A program made the translations under genes and the position numbers. A stretch of 64,000 bases of DNA, taken from NCBI GenBank assembly GCA_026874595.1, contig CM049322.1, positions 24,465,400 through 24,529,399 of the forward strand. The letters are read 5' to 3'. Positions 21,856 through 33,110 of this stretch are shown piece after piece. Origin of the DNA: Sipunculus nudus (Eukaryota; Annelida; Sipuncula; Golfingiida; Sipunculidae). Positions within the stretch are counted from its first letter, which is position 1. Each line of letters starts with the position of its first letter. Below the pieces are notes generated by a model, which was given only the letters and a program-made list of their open reading frames with translations, was not told the DNA's origin and did not search any database.

Positions 21856-23985
21856 AAAAAAGACTGGACCATATGTCTATATCACACCTTGTTCATATTG
21901 CAATGCATATTATGCATATTTGATATATAGCTTACGTAATATCACATCAAACAAAGATATATTTAATTATTTTTGGTACAGACTGACACAAATGCCAATA
22001 TGAAATTATGTTTAAATAAAACAAAAGAACAATGTATTATGTCTAATGTGTTCATTTCATAAACATCACTAATATAATGTCATATGAATTTTGATGTATA
22101 CTGGCATAAACAGACTCACAAAGGAGTAACCATCGGTGTACATGTGATGTACTAGCTATAGACAGGGAGTGATTAGTACATTCATGTTCATCACTGAGGA
22201 TCTAGAATGAGATTTAGATAATCAAGTTACTTTATAAAGCTTATAGTTACTGCTAGATGACACATTATATTATAATGTACATTATATTATAATGTAATAC
22301 AGGAAATATATATAAATCAAGGTCACCTTGAAACTGCTGTGTTTACATTGACACGATAGGAAAAAGCTTCTAGAAAGAAGCCACAGAGTGCAATTTTCAT
22401 TCTTTAGTTAATAATAATAAGTTACACTGTTTAAAGGTCACATGTCATGAAGCGCTTGAATTCCACGATGACATGCTAAATTTGTCTTGATCTTGTTCCG
22501 ATGGGGAGGGAATGAGGTTGTGTTTTAGTTGAATCCAGAGGCTCCTTACAGCTGTTTTATGGGAACTAATGTAGCTGCCCACTGTTACCCTAGAGTGGGT
22601 GAATTTGTTGAAGTAGTGCCAACCATATATTAGGAAGTTGGTATGGTTGTTGGGGCAGGGTTAGACCGACTAGACCGTTTGTGTAGCCCAGACAGAGGAC
22701 TTATAACTCTGTCAGATTCGTATACAGAGAACACTGGAGTGTACCACTGGATTATATGCAACCATCAGGCTAAGCTGGATGTACTGTTAATAATTATGGA
22801 CACTCTGGTTTTACAAATGGATACGCATATAGATCCATATCCATTGCTGTTTGAAACTGACAGGAAGCAAAAACCATGAGTCTGACATGCTATGCCATGT
22901 ATTAATTGTTGATTCAGAATAATTTTGTGTGTTTGTCACAACACAGTCTTTTCTCTTAAATGAATCTGGATCATATGTGTGAGTTTTTGACACAGGCCTA
23001 TATCATAAGCCGATCTAGAAGGTGCATGCAAACTTGTATAATAGGCCTACTGTAACATATTTCAAAGAAATCTGCAATAACTCAAGATGGAAGATTATTT
23101 TAATTAAGATCAACAGCCAAAATTAAAAGACCATTTTTTACAGTCAAAAGGGTTTGTTCCTAGCCATAGTCGAATTGGACAAAAGCAAGGGGCTTCTGCT
23201 TAATGTAGCCCGGCTGGTTAAATTCCTAAAAATTGATGTTTTTACGATTAAAGGTATGTGACATGTAAACCTTACATTTTTGTGTATATATTGTTTGATT
23301 TCAAGTATATACACAATCTGAAAAATGGAGACCAGAAAAGTTAGAACTATGACACAACCCAATTTTGAAAGCCATTCAGCATCTGTTTATACTCACTTCA
23401 TTAATTGGGCCCGGTACGCAAATTATGACTGCTGAGGTTATGGGCACTTTTACACAAAAGGTTGAGTGATTAGTCTCACTGGGGAGTAAAAACTGAATAC
23501 CTAACAGAGCAAAATTAAGTTAACCCCTCGAAAGGTATATATCTTAGCTAAAGGAAACTGTTTAGTATACCATTTTACCTGTGAACTAATAAAAGTTACC
23601 TTGAATTCAGTAATTCAAACATCCCATGTTTTTACAATAATCTTTTTCTCTTCACAGCTCTACATAATTTAAATTTTTGCTCATTGGTCTGTCCTAATGT
23701 CTTTATCTTATGTGTTTGATCATGCCCTAAGTGCATGGTAAAAAAATCTGCAATCACATTTGTTTTTTTTATGAAATTTTCATATTTTTATAATAAATTT
23801 AACAATGCATTTTAATTTTGATTAAAGGAAGTATGCTCTCAGTCTTTATTCTGACTCTGCTCTGCTCAATCAGTAACAGAAATGGTGAGAGAAGTTGTTC
23901 AGCTGTACAGAGTTCAATAAATCAGGAAATATGTTGATGCCTTAGTCTGTGGTCACTTGATTTTTATGATAACAGTTTTTACCGA
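21856..23985. other. Intron 1, no supported gene
   Basis: AT-rich sequence. An open frame at 22643-22879 contains LITLSDSYTENTGVYHWI, loosely like an Ig-domain D-x-G-x-Y-x-C strand, but the Cys is replaced and no flanking domain is visible. A palindromic 'acattatattataatgt' run lies near 22260-22295. Confidence 0.4.
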
Positions 23986-24579
23986 CATTTGTACTGGAGA
24001 GGACATTATTTTAACATGCACTGTGGAAGAATTCATAGGAATGTTTTTGTTCCCTCTCTCTCTTGTATTGTTCATGGACCTCTTGAACATAAAATGAACC
24101 AGTGTCCACCTCATTTTCCAGAGGCAAGTTTATCTGCAACTATTTGGACCTTATGGTTAAAGGAGCACAAAATAGACATACCCACGTTTCAGTTATTAAG
24201 TATAATGTAAGTCAATTATAACTCCATGATATTAAATGAGACATAAAGCGAGATAATAAATATTGGATGGCTTGTACGTTTTGTTTTGTTGAAATAAATG
24301 ATACTCCAGATAACATATTTTGAACAAAAATTTGGAGAAACGGTCATCTTGAAAATGAATATTTCACAGAATTTTGTTCAGAAGCAGTTTTGTTCACAAT
24401 CCATAATGCAAATATAATGTGTTTTTATGCACTCAGGTTTTATTTCAAACACATTATACTTTAAATATTCACATCTCTCAACTTATTTAACAGCATACAT
24501 TAAACAATTGGTTCATAGACAACATAGCTCACCTGAATGTAATATTAACAAAATGTTTATTGTAGACCTGGGGAAAATA

Positions 24580-24580
24580 T

Positions 24581-24635
<55 letters not shown>
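24580..24635. repeat. (TA)n microsatellite
   Basis: Uninterrupted TA dinucleotides, about 27 repeats, just before the 998-bp duplication. Confidence 0.97.
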
Positions 24636-24638
<3 letters not shown>

Positions 24639-24708
24639 TAATTTATTCAAAATTTGGGACATACATTTTTGTATTATATGATAACTACAGATATGGGTCC
24701 TGCTAGTT

Positions 24709-25698
24709 GTACTCTACATTGTGACACAACAGTTGTGGAAATGGACATTTCAGTTGCTTTTGGCTTTTTACTTGTGAGGATATTACCGTTGAATTTGAAT
24801 TTTAAACATAAAAATACAACTTTTCTGAGACTTAGATTAATTGGAACCAGAAAATTAAGCTTTTACAAGAAGACAATGTTGATATTGTTTTCATAGACTT
24901 TGCTGTGAGACTTGGTAAAATGGATGGGAAAAGAAAAGCACATCGTCAAAGACCAAGTTCACATGATGCCTCCACCCTCACCACCCCTGGCCCAACACTG
25001 ATAACTGTGTCATATAAAATGTGTACCAGCAAATAGGGAGACCATAGTTTCAAAAGTTGTTTTACCAAACCATTTGGTTTCACAAGTTGTTGACTTTCTC
25101 TTGAGGCAAAAGTATTGGCAAATTTGATTGGTTTCTCTCATGAAGTAATGTATTCATGGCTGGTGTGATGGCAAGGGAACAGAAAGCACTGGTATTTTCA
25201 TATAAATTATCTTTGGCTAAAATAATTTGGGCTGATTCATAAGCAATCATTAATATGGCAAAGTTACATAAAATATGAGACATGAAGAGAGTAAATGATC
25301 CAGATAATGAAATGTTAGATTTTGGTAAAAATGAAAATTTGGGCTGATTGACTATTTCTACCGGTCTAATTTGGTAAGGAATCTTAACATGTATGTGGTT
25401 CTGGTTAAAAACATATACAATAACACATTTCTTATAATTACCAAAGTAATAGATGAAGGGGTCTTTGTAGTAAACTACATGGTATTTATTAAAATTAAAA
25501 GTAAGCAGGTTAGGTATCAAAAGTGATTGAAAGCTTAAAGAACTTCTGTGCAAATCTGAAAGACTGTAGGGTTGTACTTTTGACACTTTTATCCCGCGTT
25601 AAAAAAATGTCCTCTCCAGTACATTTAAGTAACACAAAATTAAAGTCTGCTACTGTCACAATTTACATGCAATTATTGCAGGTATGCTTTTTGTCTGC
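24709..25698. repeat. 998-bp tandem duplication, copy 1
   Basis: This segment and 25707-26696 align without gaps at an offset of 998 bp and differ at only a handful of positions (for example near 24768, 24787-24789, 25241 and 25376). Each copy holds a 168-codon minus-strand open frame (25586-25080) and a short plus-strand frame with DFAVRLGKMDGKRKAHRQRP. Neither resembles a known family to me. The near identity reflects recent duplication, not selection. Confidence 0.95.
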
Positions 25699-25706
25699 TA
25701 CATTTT

Positions 25707-26696
25707 GTACTCTACATTGTGACACAACAGTTGTGGAAATGGACATTTCAGTTGCTTTTGGCTTTTCACTTGTGAGGATATTACCATTTAATTTGAATTT
25801 TAAACATAAAAATACAACTTTTCTGAGACTTAGATTAATTGGAACCAGAAAATTAAGCTTTTACAAGAAGACAATGTTGATATTGTTTTCATAGACTTTG
25901 CTGTGAGACTTGGTAAAATGGATGGGAAAAGAAAAGCACATCGTCAAAGACCAAGTTCACATGATGCCTCCACCCTCACCACCCCTGGCCCAACACTGAT
26001 AACTGTGTCATATAAAATGTGTACCAGCAAATAGGGAGACCATAGTTTCAAAAGTTGTTTTACCAAACCATTTGGTTTCACAAGTTGTTGACTTTCTCTT
26101 GAGGCAAAAGTATTGGCAAATTTGATTGGTTTCTCTCATGAAGTAATGTATTCATGGCTGGTGTGATGGCAAGGGAACAGAAAGCACTGGTATTTTCATA
26201 TAAATTATCTTTGGCTAAAATAATTTGGGCTGATTCATCAGCAATCATTAATATGGCAAAGTTACATAAAATATGAGACATGAAGAGAGTAAATGATCCA
26301 GATAATGAAATGTTAGATTTTGGTAAAAATGAAAATTTGGGCTGATTGACTATTTCTACCGGTCTAATTTGGTAAAGAATCTTAACATGTATGTGGTTCT
26401 GGTTAAAAACATATACAATAACACATTTCTTATAATTACCAAAGTAATAGATGAAGGGGTCTTTGTAGTAAACTACATGGTATTTATTAAAATTAAAAGT
26501 AAGCAGGTTAGGTATCAAAAGTGATTGAAAGCTTAAAGAACTTCTGTGCAAATCTGAAAGACTGTAGGGTTGTACTTTTGACACTTTTATCCCGCGTTAA
26601 AAAAATGTCCTCTCCAGTACATTTAAGTAACACAAAATTAAAGTCTGCTACTGTCACAATTTACATGCAATTATTGCAGGTATGCTTTTTGTCTGC
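25707..26696. repeat. 998-bp tandem duplication, copy 2
   Basis: Second copy. The left junction is at 'tgtactctacattg' and the right edge at 'tatgctttttgtctgct', after which the flanks diverge. The minus-strand frame recurs at 26584-26078 with two residue changes. Confidence 0.95.
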
Positions 26697-27309
26697 TCTC
26701 ACTTCTGTACAAAGAAGGAACATGTACAAGAAAGGCTTTATCATGAATTCATCAATGAAGATTCATCAATCTAAACATGAGCACTGACAATGAATGGAGT
26801 TACATGCTAATTAATTTATATAATGAGACAAAATATTTCCCTAAACCAGTCAGTCTATTTATATTTATCACTAGGACAAACTTTAAGTAAATATTAAGCT
26901 TACTTGGAGAAGTATTCCTCTAGCCTGCCTCATGTTAAAAATAATTGTACTGGAGAGGACATTTTATCAGATACTCTCATTGCTAAACTGGCCACAAAAT
27001 TTCAGATGGGTTGCAATGCAAACACCAGGAAATTTATCTTCCTAGCTACCTGTTACATATAAACTAAAATAGGCTTTCATTTTCTACATTAAAGTGAATT
27101 TTATCTGTATGTACTGGAGAGGACAATTTTTTTAACAGGCATATACCAGGTAAAACAAGTGCCAAATCATCCAGGTCAGAACACGCATACCCAGCCCATA
27201 GTTACCAAAACATGATTAGATATAATACTGGCTGTTTAAAGCAGGATTTTGTTTTGCAACACGAGAATTACATTTCTTGTGAGGATGCAATGTACTGGAG
27301 AGGACAGGT

Positions 27310-28330
27310 CCCAGCAAAATTCTTTAACCAATTATTATACTGAAGGATATTGATTGGATAATTAAAACCACCACTATGAAAGTCATGAAACTTTTAGCAC
27401 TTGTAGTTTACATGTTACAGCATGTGCTGTGATTAGAATATTTCTGTTCTGGTAAACAAATTTCAGTCATATTTACATTAAATTCTCCCATGTTTGTGAG
27501 TGAGACTCCAAAATTTGGTGAAAATTACACTTAAATGGCCAGAACTTCTTAAAAAATTGGCTTAGACTTATAACATTTTCTGTGTTTATAGAGGCTGGTG
27601 TGGCCTTTACAAATATGATAAAATGTATCATATTTTCAGCCACAAAACTTACCTGTGAACCATTGTTTAACAATTTTTCATATCCAACCTTTAGTGTGAA
27701 AGTGCCCTTATGTGTGTTTAATAATTAATTTTTTTTCTATTTTTATAATAATCAGTAGTTTTTATAGGCTGGGAATATATGCATTTGCACGTAATCCAAA
27801 GCCTATATATATTTGTTCTCTCCATCAAACTATTGTTTCTGTTGTTTATCAAATACATAAAAGAAATTTTATTTAAATTACTGTTTATATCGCTATTATT
27901 CTTCACAATAATGTATATTTTGTACAAACAAAACAGTAATTTGATGATAAAACAGGAGCAGATGTTAGAAGAAAGAATAGGCACAGCTGAGCGAGAAGTA
28001 AAATAACAGACGCGACACTGACATGGACACGTGTTTCATCACCTGACGTCAAACCCCTAATTGTCACAGCATAGCTCATATTCTTCAGGCTAATTTCTTT
28101 TACTACCAATTGTTAATGCCATTATAATAAACTATCATTTGGCTTACCGTGATATCTTTTCATGCTGAATCCAGTGAGGGAATAAAAAAACAAGGCATAC
28201 AGGCCTAATGTGAACCTGTGCATTGGGAAATACACAATGTTTAATGCTTCAATGCTGGACCATTACTTTTCATGTATATGAACAATGCAAGTACTAAACA
28301 TTTTGAATAAGAATCAATTACACAAACATC
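27310..28330. other. Intron 1, possible regulatory patch, no gene
   Basis: Mostly AT-rich. Around 27985-28055 CpG density rises and the plus strand holds CACGTG (E-box) near 28029 and a perfect TGACGTCA (CRE) at 28044-28051. A hydrophobic minus-strand frame (28109-27903) overlaps it but has no recognisable domain. Confidence 0.35.
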
Positions 28331-30575
28331 ACTGCTGAAATTCTGGCATGGGTGCACACAACACTAAAAAGATTGTAGCTGGCATCACCAGTCTTGTATA
28401 CAACGAAGCTATCAGAGATATATACATATGCCCAATTTCAGACTGATATATCAAACCCCTCCTGAGAAAAATGCAGGGACACACACTGTGCAAAAGTCAT
28501 GGTAGGTAGTGACACCTGTCTTGTGAGGGAGAAAGCCATCAAAGACACATAGACAGGTCAAAATATTAGGCCAATATATCAAACTTACCTTGAGTCTGAT
28601 GCATGGGGCTGACCAGGCTTAGGTGAGAAAGGCTGTTGCCCCGAGTGAACTGTAACAAATTGCTTGCTCAGGCTACTGCACTGAGTGAACTCATGACCTG
28701 CACCTGGCTAGACTGAGTGAACTTTTGACCTGTACCTGGCTGCACTGAGTGAACTCTTGACCTGTTGCATAATCTGACACAGTTGGCAGTCTGCCAAAGC
28801 TATAAATAGAATGCAGCTAATGCACTGAGTAAACTCCTGACCCATACCTGGCTGCACTGAGTAAACTCTTGACCTGTTGCCTAATCTGATACAGTTGGCA
28901 GTCTGACAAAGCTATAAATAGATCCAGACTGACCTCTAGCCTGTTGCCAAATCTGAAATAGTAGCCACACCATTGCATAAGCTCATGCAGGGGCCCTGCC
29001 CTGAGGAGCATGACACCCATGAAGTGATCACATGGTGCCCATGAGGTGTTCACATGTCACCCATGAGGTGATCACATGCCATGTGCTTGGCTGCACTGAC
29101 TGAACTCTTGAACTATATCTGGCTGCACTGAATGAACTCTTGATCTGTTCCCAAATCTGAAACAGTTGGCAGTTTCTCAACCTATTTAAAGATACGGATT
29201 CAATCTTGGCCTGTTGGTATATCTGTTTACACATTCTGAAAGACTTTGGCTAAAATTTTTTTTTCAAGCCGACATATTCATGAACTTTTTATCAAAATAT
29301 CTAGAATAATAAAAGATGCAATACTTTCATTGTTTAAGGTCCAATAGTTCTGCCAAAAATCATTCTAGTAAACTTGAACAAAGGCCACCTAAGAATAATT
29401 TTTGTGCAATGTTACAGAAGATATAATTGAAATAATAATCTTGTAGAAGAACACTATTGCAGTCCTCAGTTTGAAAAAGACATAATAATGGCCATAAGAC
29501 CAACTTAAGCTTTTCACAACTCAACCAAAAATCAACAAACTCAGTATATTCTGATATGATTGAAAGAACCATGTCCTAGGATAATTCTTTTGAAATATTA
29601 AACAATTCAACTTGACAGTTTCATCATTAAGCTGAAAGAGGCTAAAATTATGAGGTTTTTTGCCCATAAAAAACAGGTCAATGTAAGTGGCACCACAAAA
29701 TCTGCAACTTCAAATATGAGTCATGTGACCAACATTTGCACAATACCTGGTAATGCTAGCTTCTGTCATTTCTGAGAGTACTATGTCAGTATGATTACTT
29801 GGCCAAATGACTGTTCAAATTTGTGTAACTCCACTAAAATTCATCAAATGCAAACCATTTGAACAAACTTGAAAGGGCTTGCCTCTGGGATCATTTATGT
29901 AAAATATTGAACAATTTGGCTGGACCGTCTACAAGAAGACTTTTAAAAGTTTTCAGCTTTTTCCCTATAAAATCTAAGTAAATGCAGATAGCAAAAAAAT
30001 AAGCTGAATCCCACAAAATTTGATATGTGACAGATTATTGCATAAAATCCGGGAATGGTAGCTCCTGCTATACCTGAGAAATTATGGATTAATGTACAGA
30101 TGACCAATGACCCCCGTACAAAAAAAGGTCAATTCAGGTGGCCCCACCAATACCTGAATTTCATATATGACTCATGTGACCAACACTGGCAAAAAATTTT
30201 GTGATGATAGCTCTGGCCGTTTCTGAGACTGTCATTTTAGTATGCTTTTTTGGACAGATGACTAAGTTCAACTTCCTGTAACTCGGCCAAAATTCACCAA
30301 ACTTGAACCATTGGAACAAAATTGAGGGAGATGGTATAAAAATTTATGTCTGTGAAATATTGAACAATTTGGCTTGAGTGTTTCAGAGGAGAAGATTTTT
30401 TCAGGTGTGTTTAGCTTTTTTTCTATAAAATTAAAGAAAATTTTCAGATGGCTAATTTTTTGCATTTAATTTCATGATGCTAGCTCCAATCATTTTCAAA
30501 ATAGTATGGGTTAAAGTACAGAAGACAAACGCCGCCATACCATCGCATTAGCTCACAGGTTCACTAAAAGTTAAT
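28330..30575 (+). repeat. Family B dispersed repeat, copy B1
   Basis: Long repeat sharing order and sequence with 47545-48772 plus 51556-51972: 'tgtgcaaaagtcatggtagg', 'gagaaagccatcaaaga', 'ctgcactgagtgaactcttg', 'gaccaacatttgcac', 'tgatgctagctcc', 'taactcggccaaaattca', 'tttggctgaa', ending 'ccatcgcattagctcacagg' plus 'ttcactaaaa'. Internal modules of ~400 bp repeat 3-4 times. No coding capacity. Confidence 0.8.
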
Positions 30576-30880
30576 ACAGATGCATATTGAATGCAAAATT
30601 GTAATACAGATGATGGCAAAAATCTTGAATTAATTTGACTATGGATACAAATTATTTATAATCCATGTACAGCGTCTTTATATACCCACAGAGAGCTGTA
30701 TACCTGTGATTGTAAACATTGCCTGGCATGAGGAATATCTAAAAATCATAAATCTACATTTTTTACAAGCTTTTAAAAAACATTCTTGTCAATATTAACC
30801 ATAGATAACCTGAAATCTAAATGTCTAGAGGCATGATGTAATAAATGCTGATAAACTGGTGCCAGTCTAGATGTATCTGC
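30576..30880. other. Unassigned spacer
   Basis: AT-rich sequence between two family B copies. Nothing recognised. Confidence 0.4.
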
Positions 30881-32052
30881 TTCACACAGCTAACATATAT
30901 GGTAAAATGACTCAATTGAATCTTTATAATTCAGCCAAAATTCATTCTTTGGAACCATAAAAGACAATTATTATAAGAATTATTCAGGGGATTATTCTTG
31001 TAAAATATTAAACAAATTGGCCTCAGTAGGGTCAGTCAAAAATTTTTTACAGGTTTATAACTCATATGGGAAAATACAGCAAAATGGCTAAGTTAAGCTT
31101 CCCATAACTCAGCCAAAAATCACTGAACCAAAACCATTTGAACAAACTTGAATTATCAACATCTAAGGATAATTAATGTGTGAGATTTAAGAATTTGGCC
31201 CTGTGGTTTTTGAGGAGAAGATCTTTGTAGCCACTGAGCTAAAATGGGCTGTTACAGCATATGACTAAATTCAGCTTCCCATAACTCAGCCAAAAGTCAC
31301 TGAACTGAGACCATTTGAACAAACTTCAGAAAGCACTACCCTAGGATCATTTCTGTGCGATATTAAACTATTTGGCCATATGGTTTCAGAGAAGAAGTTT
31401 TTTGTAGCCATCAGTATGATATGGGCACTGATGACCCCCGTACAAAAAAAACGATGCAGGTGGCCTCACCAATACCTCAATTTCAGATATGTCTCATGTG
31501 AACAACATTGGCATTAAATTTGGTGATGATAGATGATAGTTTCTGAGATTGTAATTTTAGTATGCTTTTATGGACAGATGACTAAGTTCAACTTCCTGTA
31601 ACTCGGCCAAAAATCACCGAACTTAAACCATTCAAACAAACTTGAGAAAGATTATTCCAGGAATCATTTCTGTGAAATTTTGGACAATTTGGCTGAACAG
31701 TTTCGGAGAAGAAGATTTTTAAAGCTTTTTTAGCTTTTTCCCTATAAAATCTAAGAAAATGCAGTTAGCCAAAAAATAAGCAAAATTTGACTGAACAGTT
31801 TCAGAGAAGAAGATTTTTAAAGCTTTTTTAGCTTTTTCCCTATAAAATCTAAGAAAATGCAGTTAGCCAAAAAATAAGCAAGATCTGATATTATAGTTTT
31901 TTAGATGACTAATTTTTTGCATAAAATTTCATGATGCTACCTCTTGCTGTTTTCAAGATAGTATGGGTTAACATACAGACGACGGACGACGGCCGTTGGA
32001 TGACGGACGCCGGACGACGCCATACCATCGCATAAGCTCACAGGTTTGCTAA
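30880..32052 (+). repeat. Family B dispersed repeat, copy B2
   Basis: Partial copy with three or four repeated modules ('cccataactcagccaaaa', 'accatttgaacaaactt', 'tttctgtg', 'caatttggctgaa'); a block at about 31715-31770 is duplicated at about 31790-31882. It ends 'ccatcgcataagctcacagg' and 'tttgctaaaaat' at about 32053, only 30 bp from the last exon 1 donor. Confidence 0.8.
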
Positions 32053-32082
32053 AAATGTCACAATTCACCTTTAGGAACTTAC

Positions 32083-32920
32083 TGAACTTACTGTCAGTTG
32101 GGTGCTTGTTGACAGACTTTCTGAACTTACTGTCAGTTGGGTGCTTGTTGACAGACTTACTGAACTTACTGTCAGTTGGGTGCTTGTTGACAGACTTTCT
32201 GAACTTACTGTCAGTTGGGTGCTTGTTGACAGACTTTCTGAACTTACTGTCAGTTGGGTGCTTGTTGACAGACTTTCTCCTGGTGTTCTTTGGTCGTCCA
32301 GTCTGTGGCATTTTCTTTGTTTTGGCCAGGGGTGTGGGCTGTACCTGGTACTGTACACCTGTACTCTGAGTGGGTGTCTGTAGATGTGGTGCTGGCGGTG
32401 CAATGCTGGGGGCTGTGTGTGGTGCTGGCGGTGCAATGCTGGGGGCTGTGTGTGGTGCTGGCGGTGCTATGCTGGGGGCTGTATGTATTTGTTCCTCTCC
32501 AGCATATGTCACTACATAAGGAGATGACTCGACTAGCACTTGGTCTCCCACCCCACATTCACCCATCGTCATGACTTCAATGATACTGGCCACGCTCTGA
32601 CTGAGTTCGCTTGCTGGCAGTGTGAAGGTGGTGGGTGTTTTGATCTCTGCACTATCTACAGCTATACTGAGTGGATCCTGGACAATCCCTGGTGCATCCT
32701 GCAAGGTAGCTGTACTGGGAAGGTGGACCGTGACTTCCTCAGAGCCACTCAGCCCACCCTGTATAACATATATATGCTGTCCATCAGCTCTTGCCTCCTG
32801 GACAGATGACAACACAGCCTGCTGGACAGCGGATGTTTGGTGCGCACCCTCCATGTCCTCAGATGTGGGACACAAGTGTGTAATACTACCAACTCACAAA
32901 ACTGCCTCCTTCTACAGCAC
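32083..32920 (-). CDS. Zinc-finger gene, coding exon 1 with 5' UTR segment
   Basis: Coding starts at ATG 32854-32852 (MEGAHQTSAVQQAVLSSVQ); an in-frame stop lies upstream, and an acceptor (AG at 32922-32921) implies a further 5' UTR exon. The first ~140 residues are acidic, Ser/Thr/Val rich and activation-domain-like (HIYVIQGGLSGSEEVTVHLP). Three copies of HTAPSIAPPAP follow, then a basic stretch (TKKMPQTGRPKNTRRK, perhaps a nuclear localisation signal) and five copies of a 13-residue unit KSVNKHPTDSKFR. Each 13-residue unit encodes the donor-like GTAAGT. Splicing at any of them leaves phase 1, which exon 2 requires. The boundary given (32083) is the donor nearest the intron; 32092 or another unit may be used. 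Confidence 0.78.
32086..32280 (-). repeat. 39-bp coding minisatellite with a splice donor in each unit
   Basis: Five units of exactly 39 bp; donor GT positions on the minus strand at 32091, 32130, 32169, 32208 and 32247. Each unit reads CCAACTGACA|GTAAGTTC. Two extra GTAAGT cores occur at 32082 and between units at about 32160. The 13-codon unit keeps the frame. Confidence 0.95.
32386..32485 (-). repeat. 33-bp coding repeat, 3 units
   Basis: Three near-identical 33-bp units encode HTAPSIAPPAP. Only the third differs slightly (one base, silent). Confidence 0.95.
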
Positions 32921-32962
32921 CTAAAACTGAAGACATAAGAATTCAGTTATAACTCTGATAAA

Positions 32963-33042
32963 CAAGGGACCCATGGGTCATGTCGTTCAGCTGAATTTTG
33001 AAAAATTTTAGCAAATGCAAAATATATTAATTTCTTTTGGTT

Positions 33043-33110
<68 letters not shown>

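Larger units (their letters stand above)
23990..27306. repeat. Six copies of a 16-bp motif, both orientations
   Basis: TGTACTGGAGAGGACA occurs at 23990-24005, 26946-26961, 27110-27125 and 27291-27306 on the plus strand, and inverted at 25608-25623 and 26606-26621. The two inverted copies are duplicates made by the 998-bp duplication. In three contexts the match continues as 'ttttttaac' downstream. No other copy was noticed in the window. Confidence 0.9.

Noticed and set aside
25080-26584. Two conserved 168-codon minus-strand ORFs as a gene pair
   Set aside because: Their similarity comes from the recent duplication and no domain, signal peptide or splice context supports coding.
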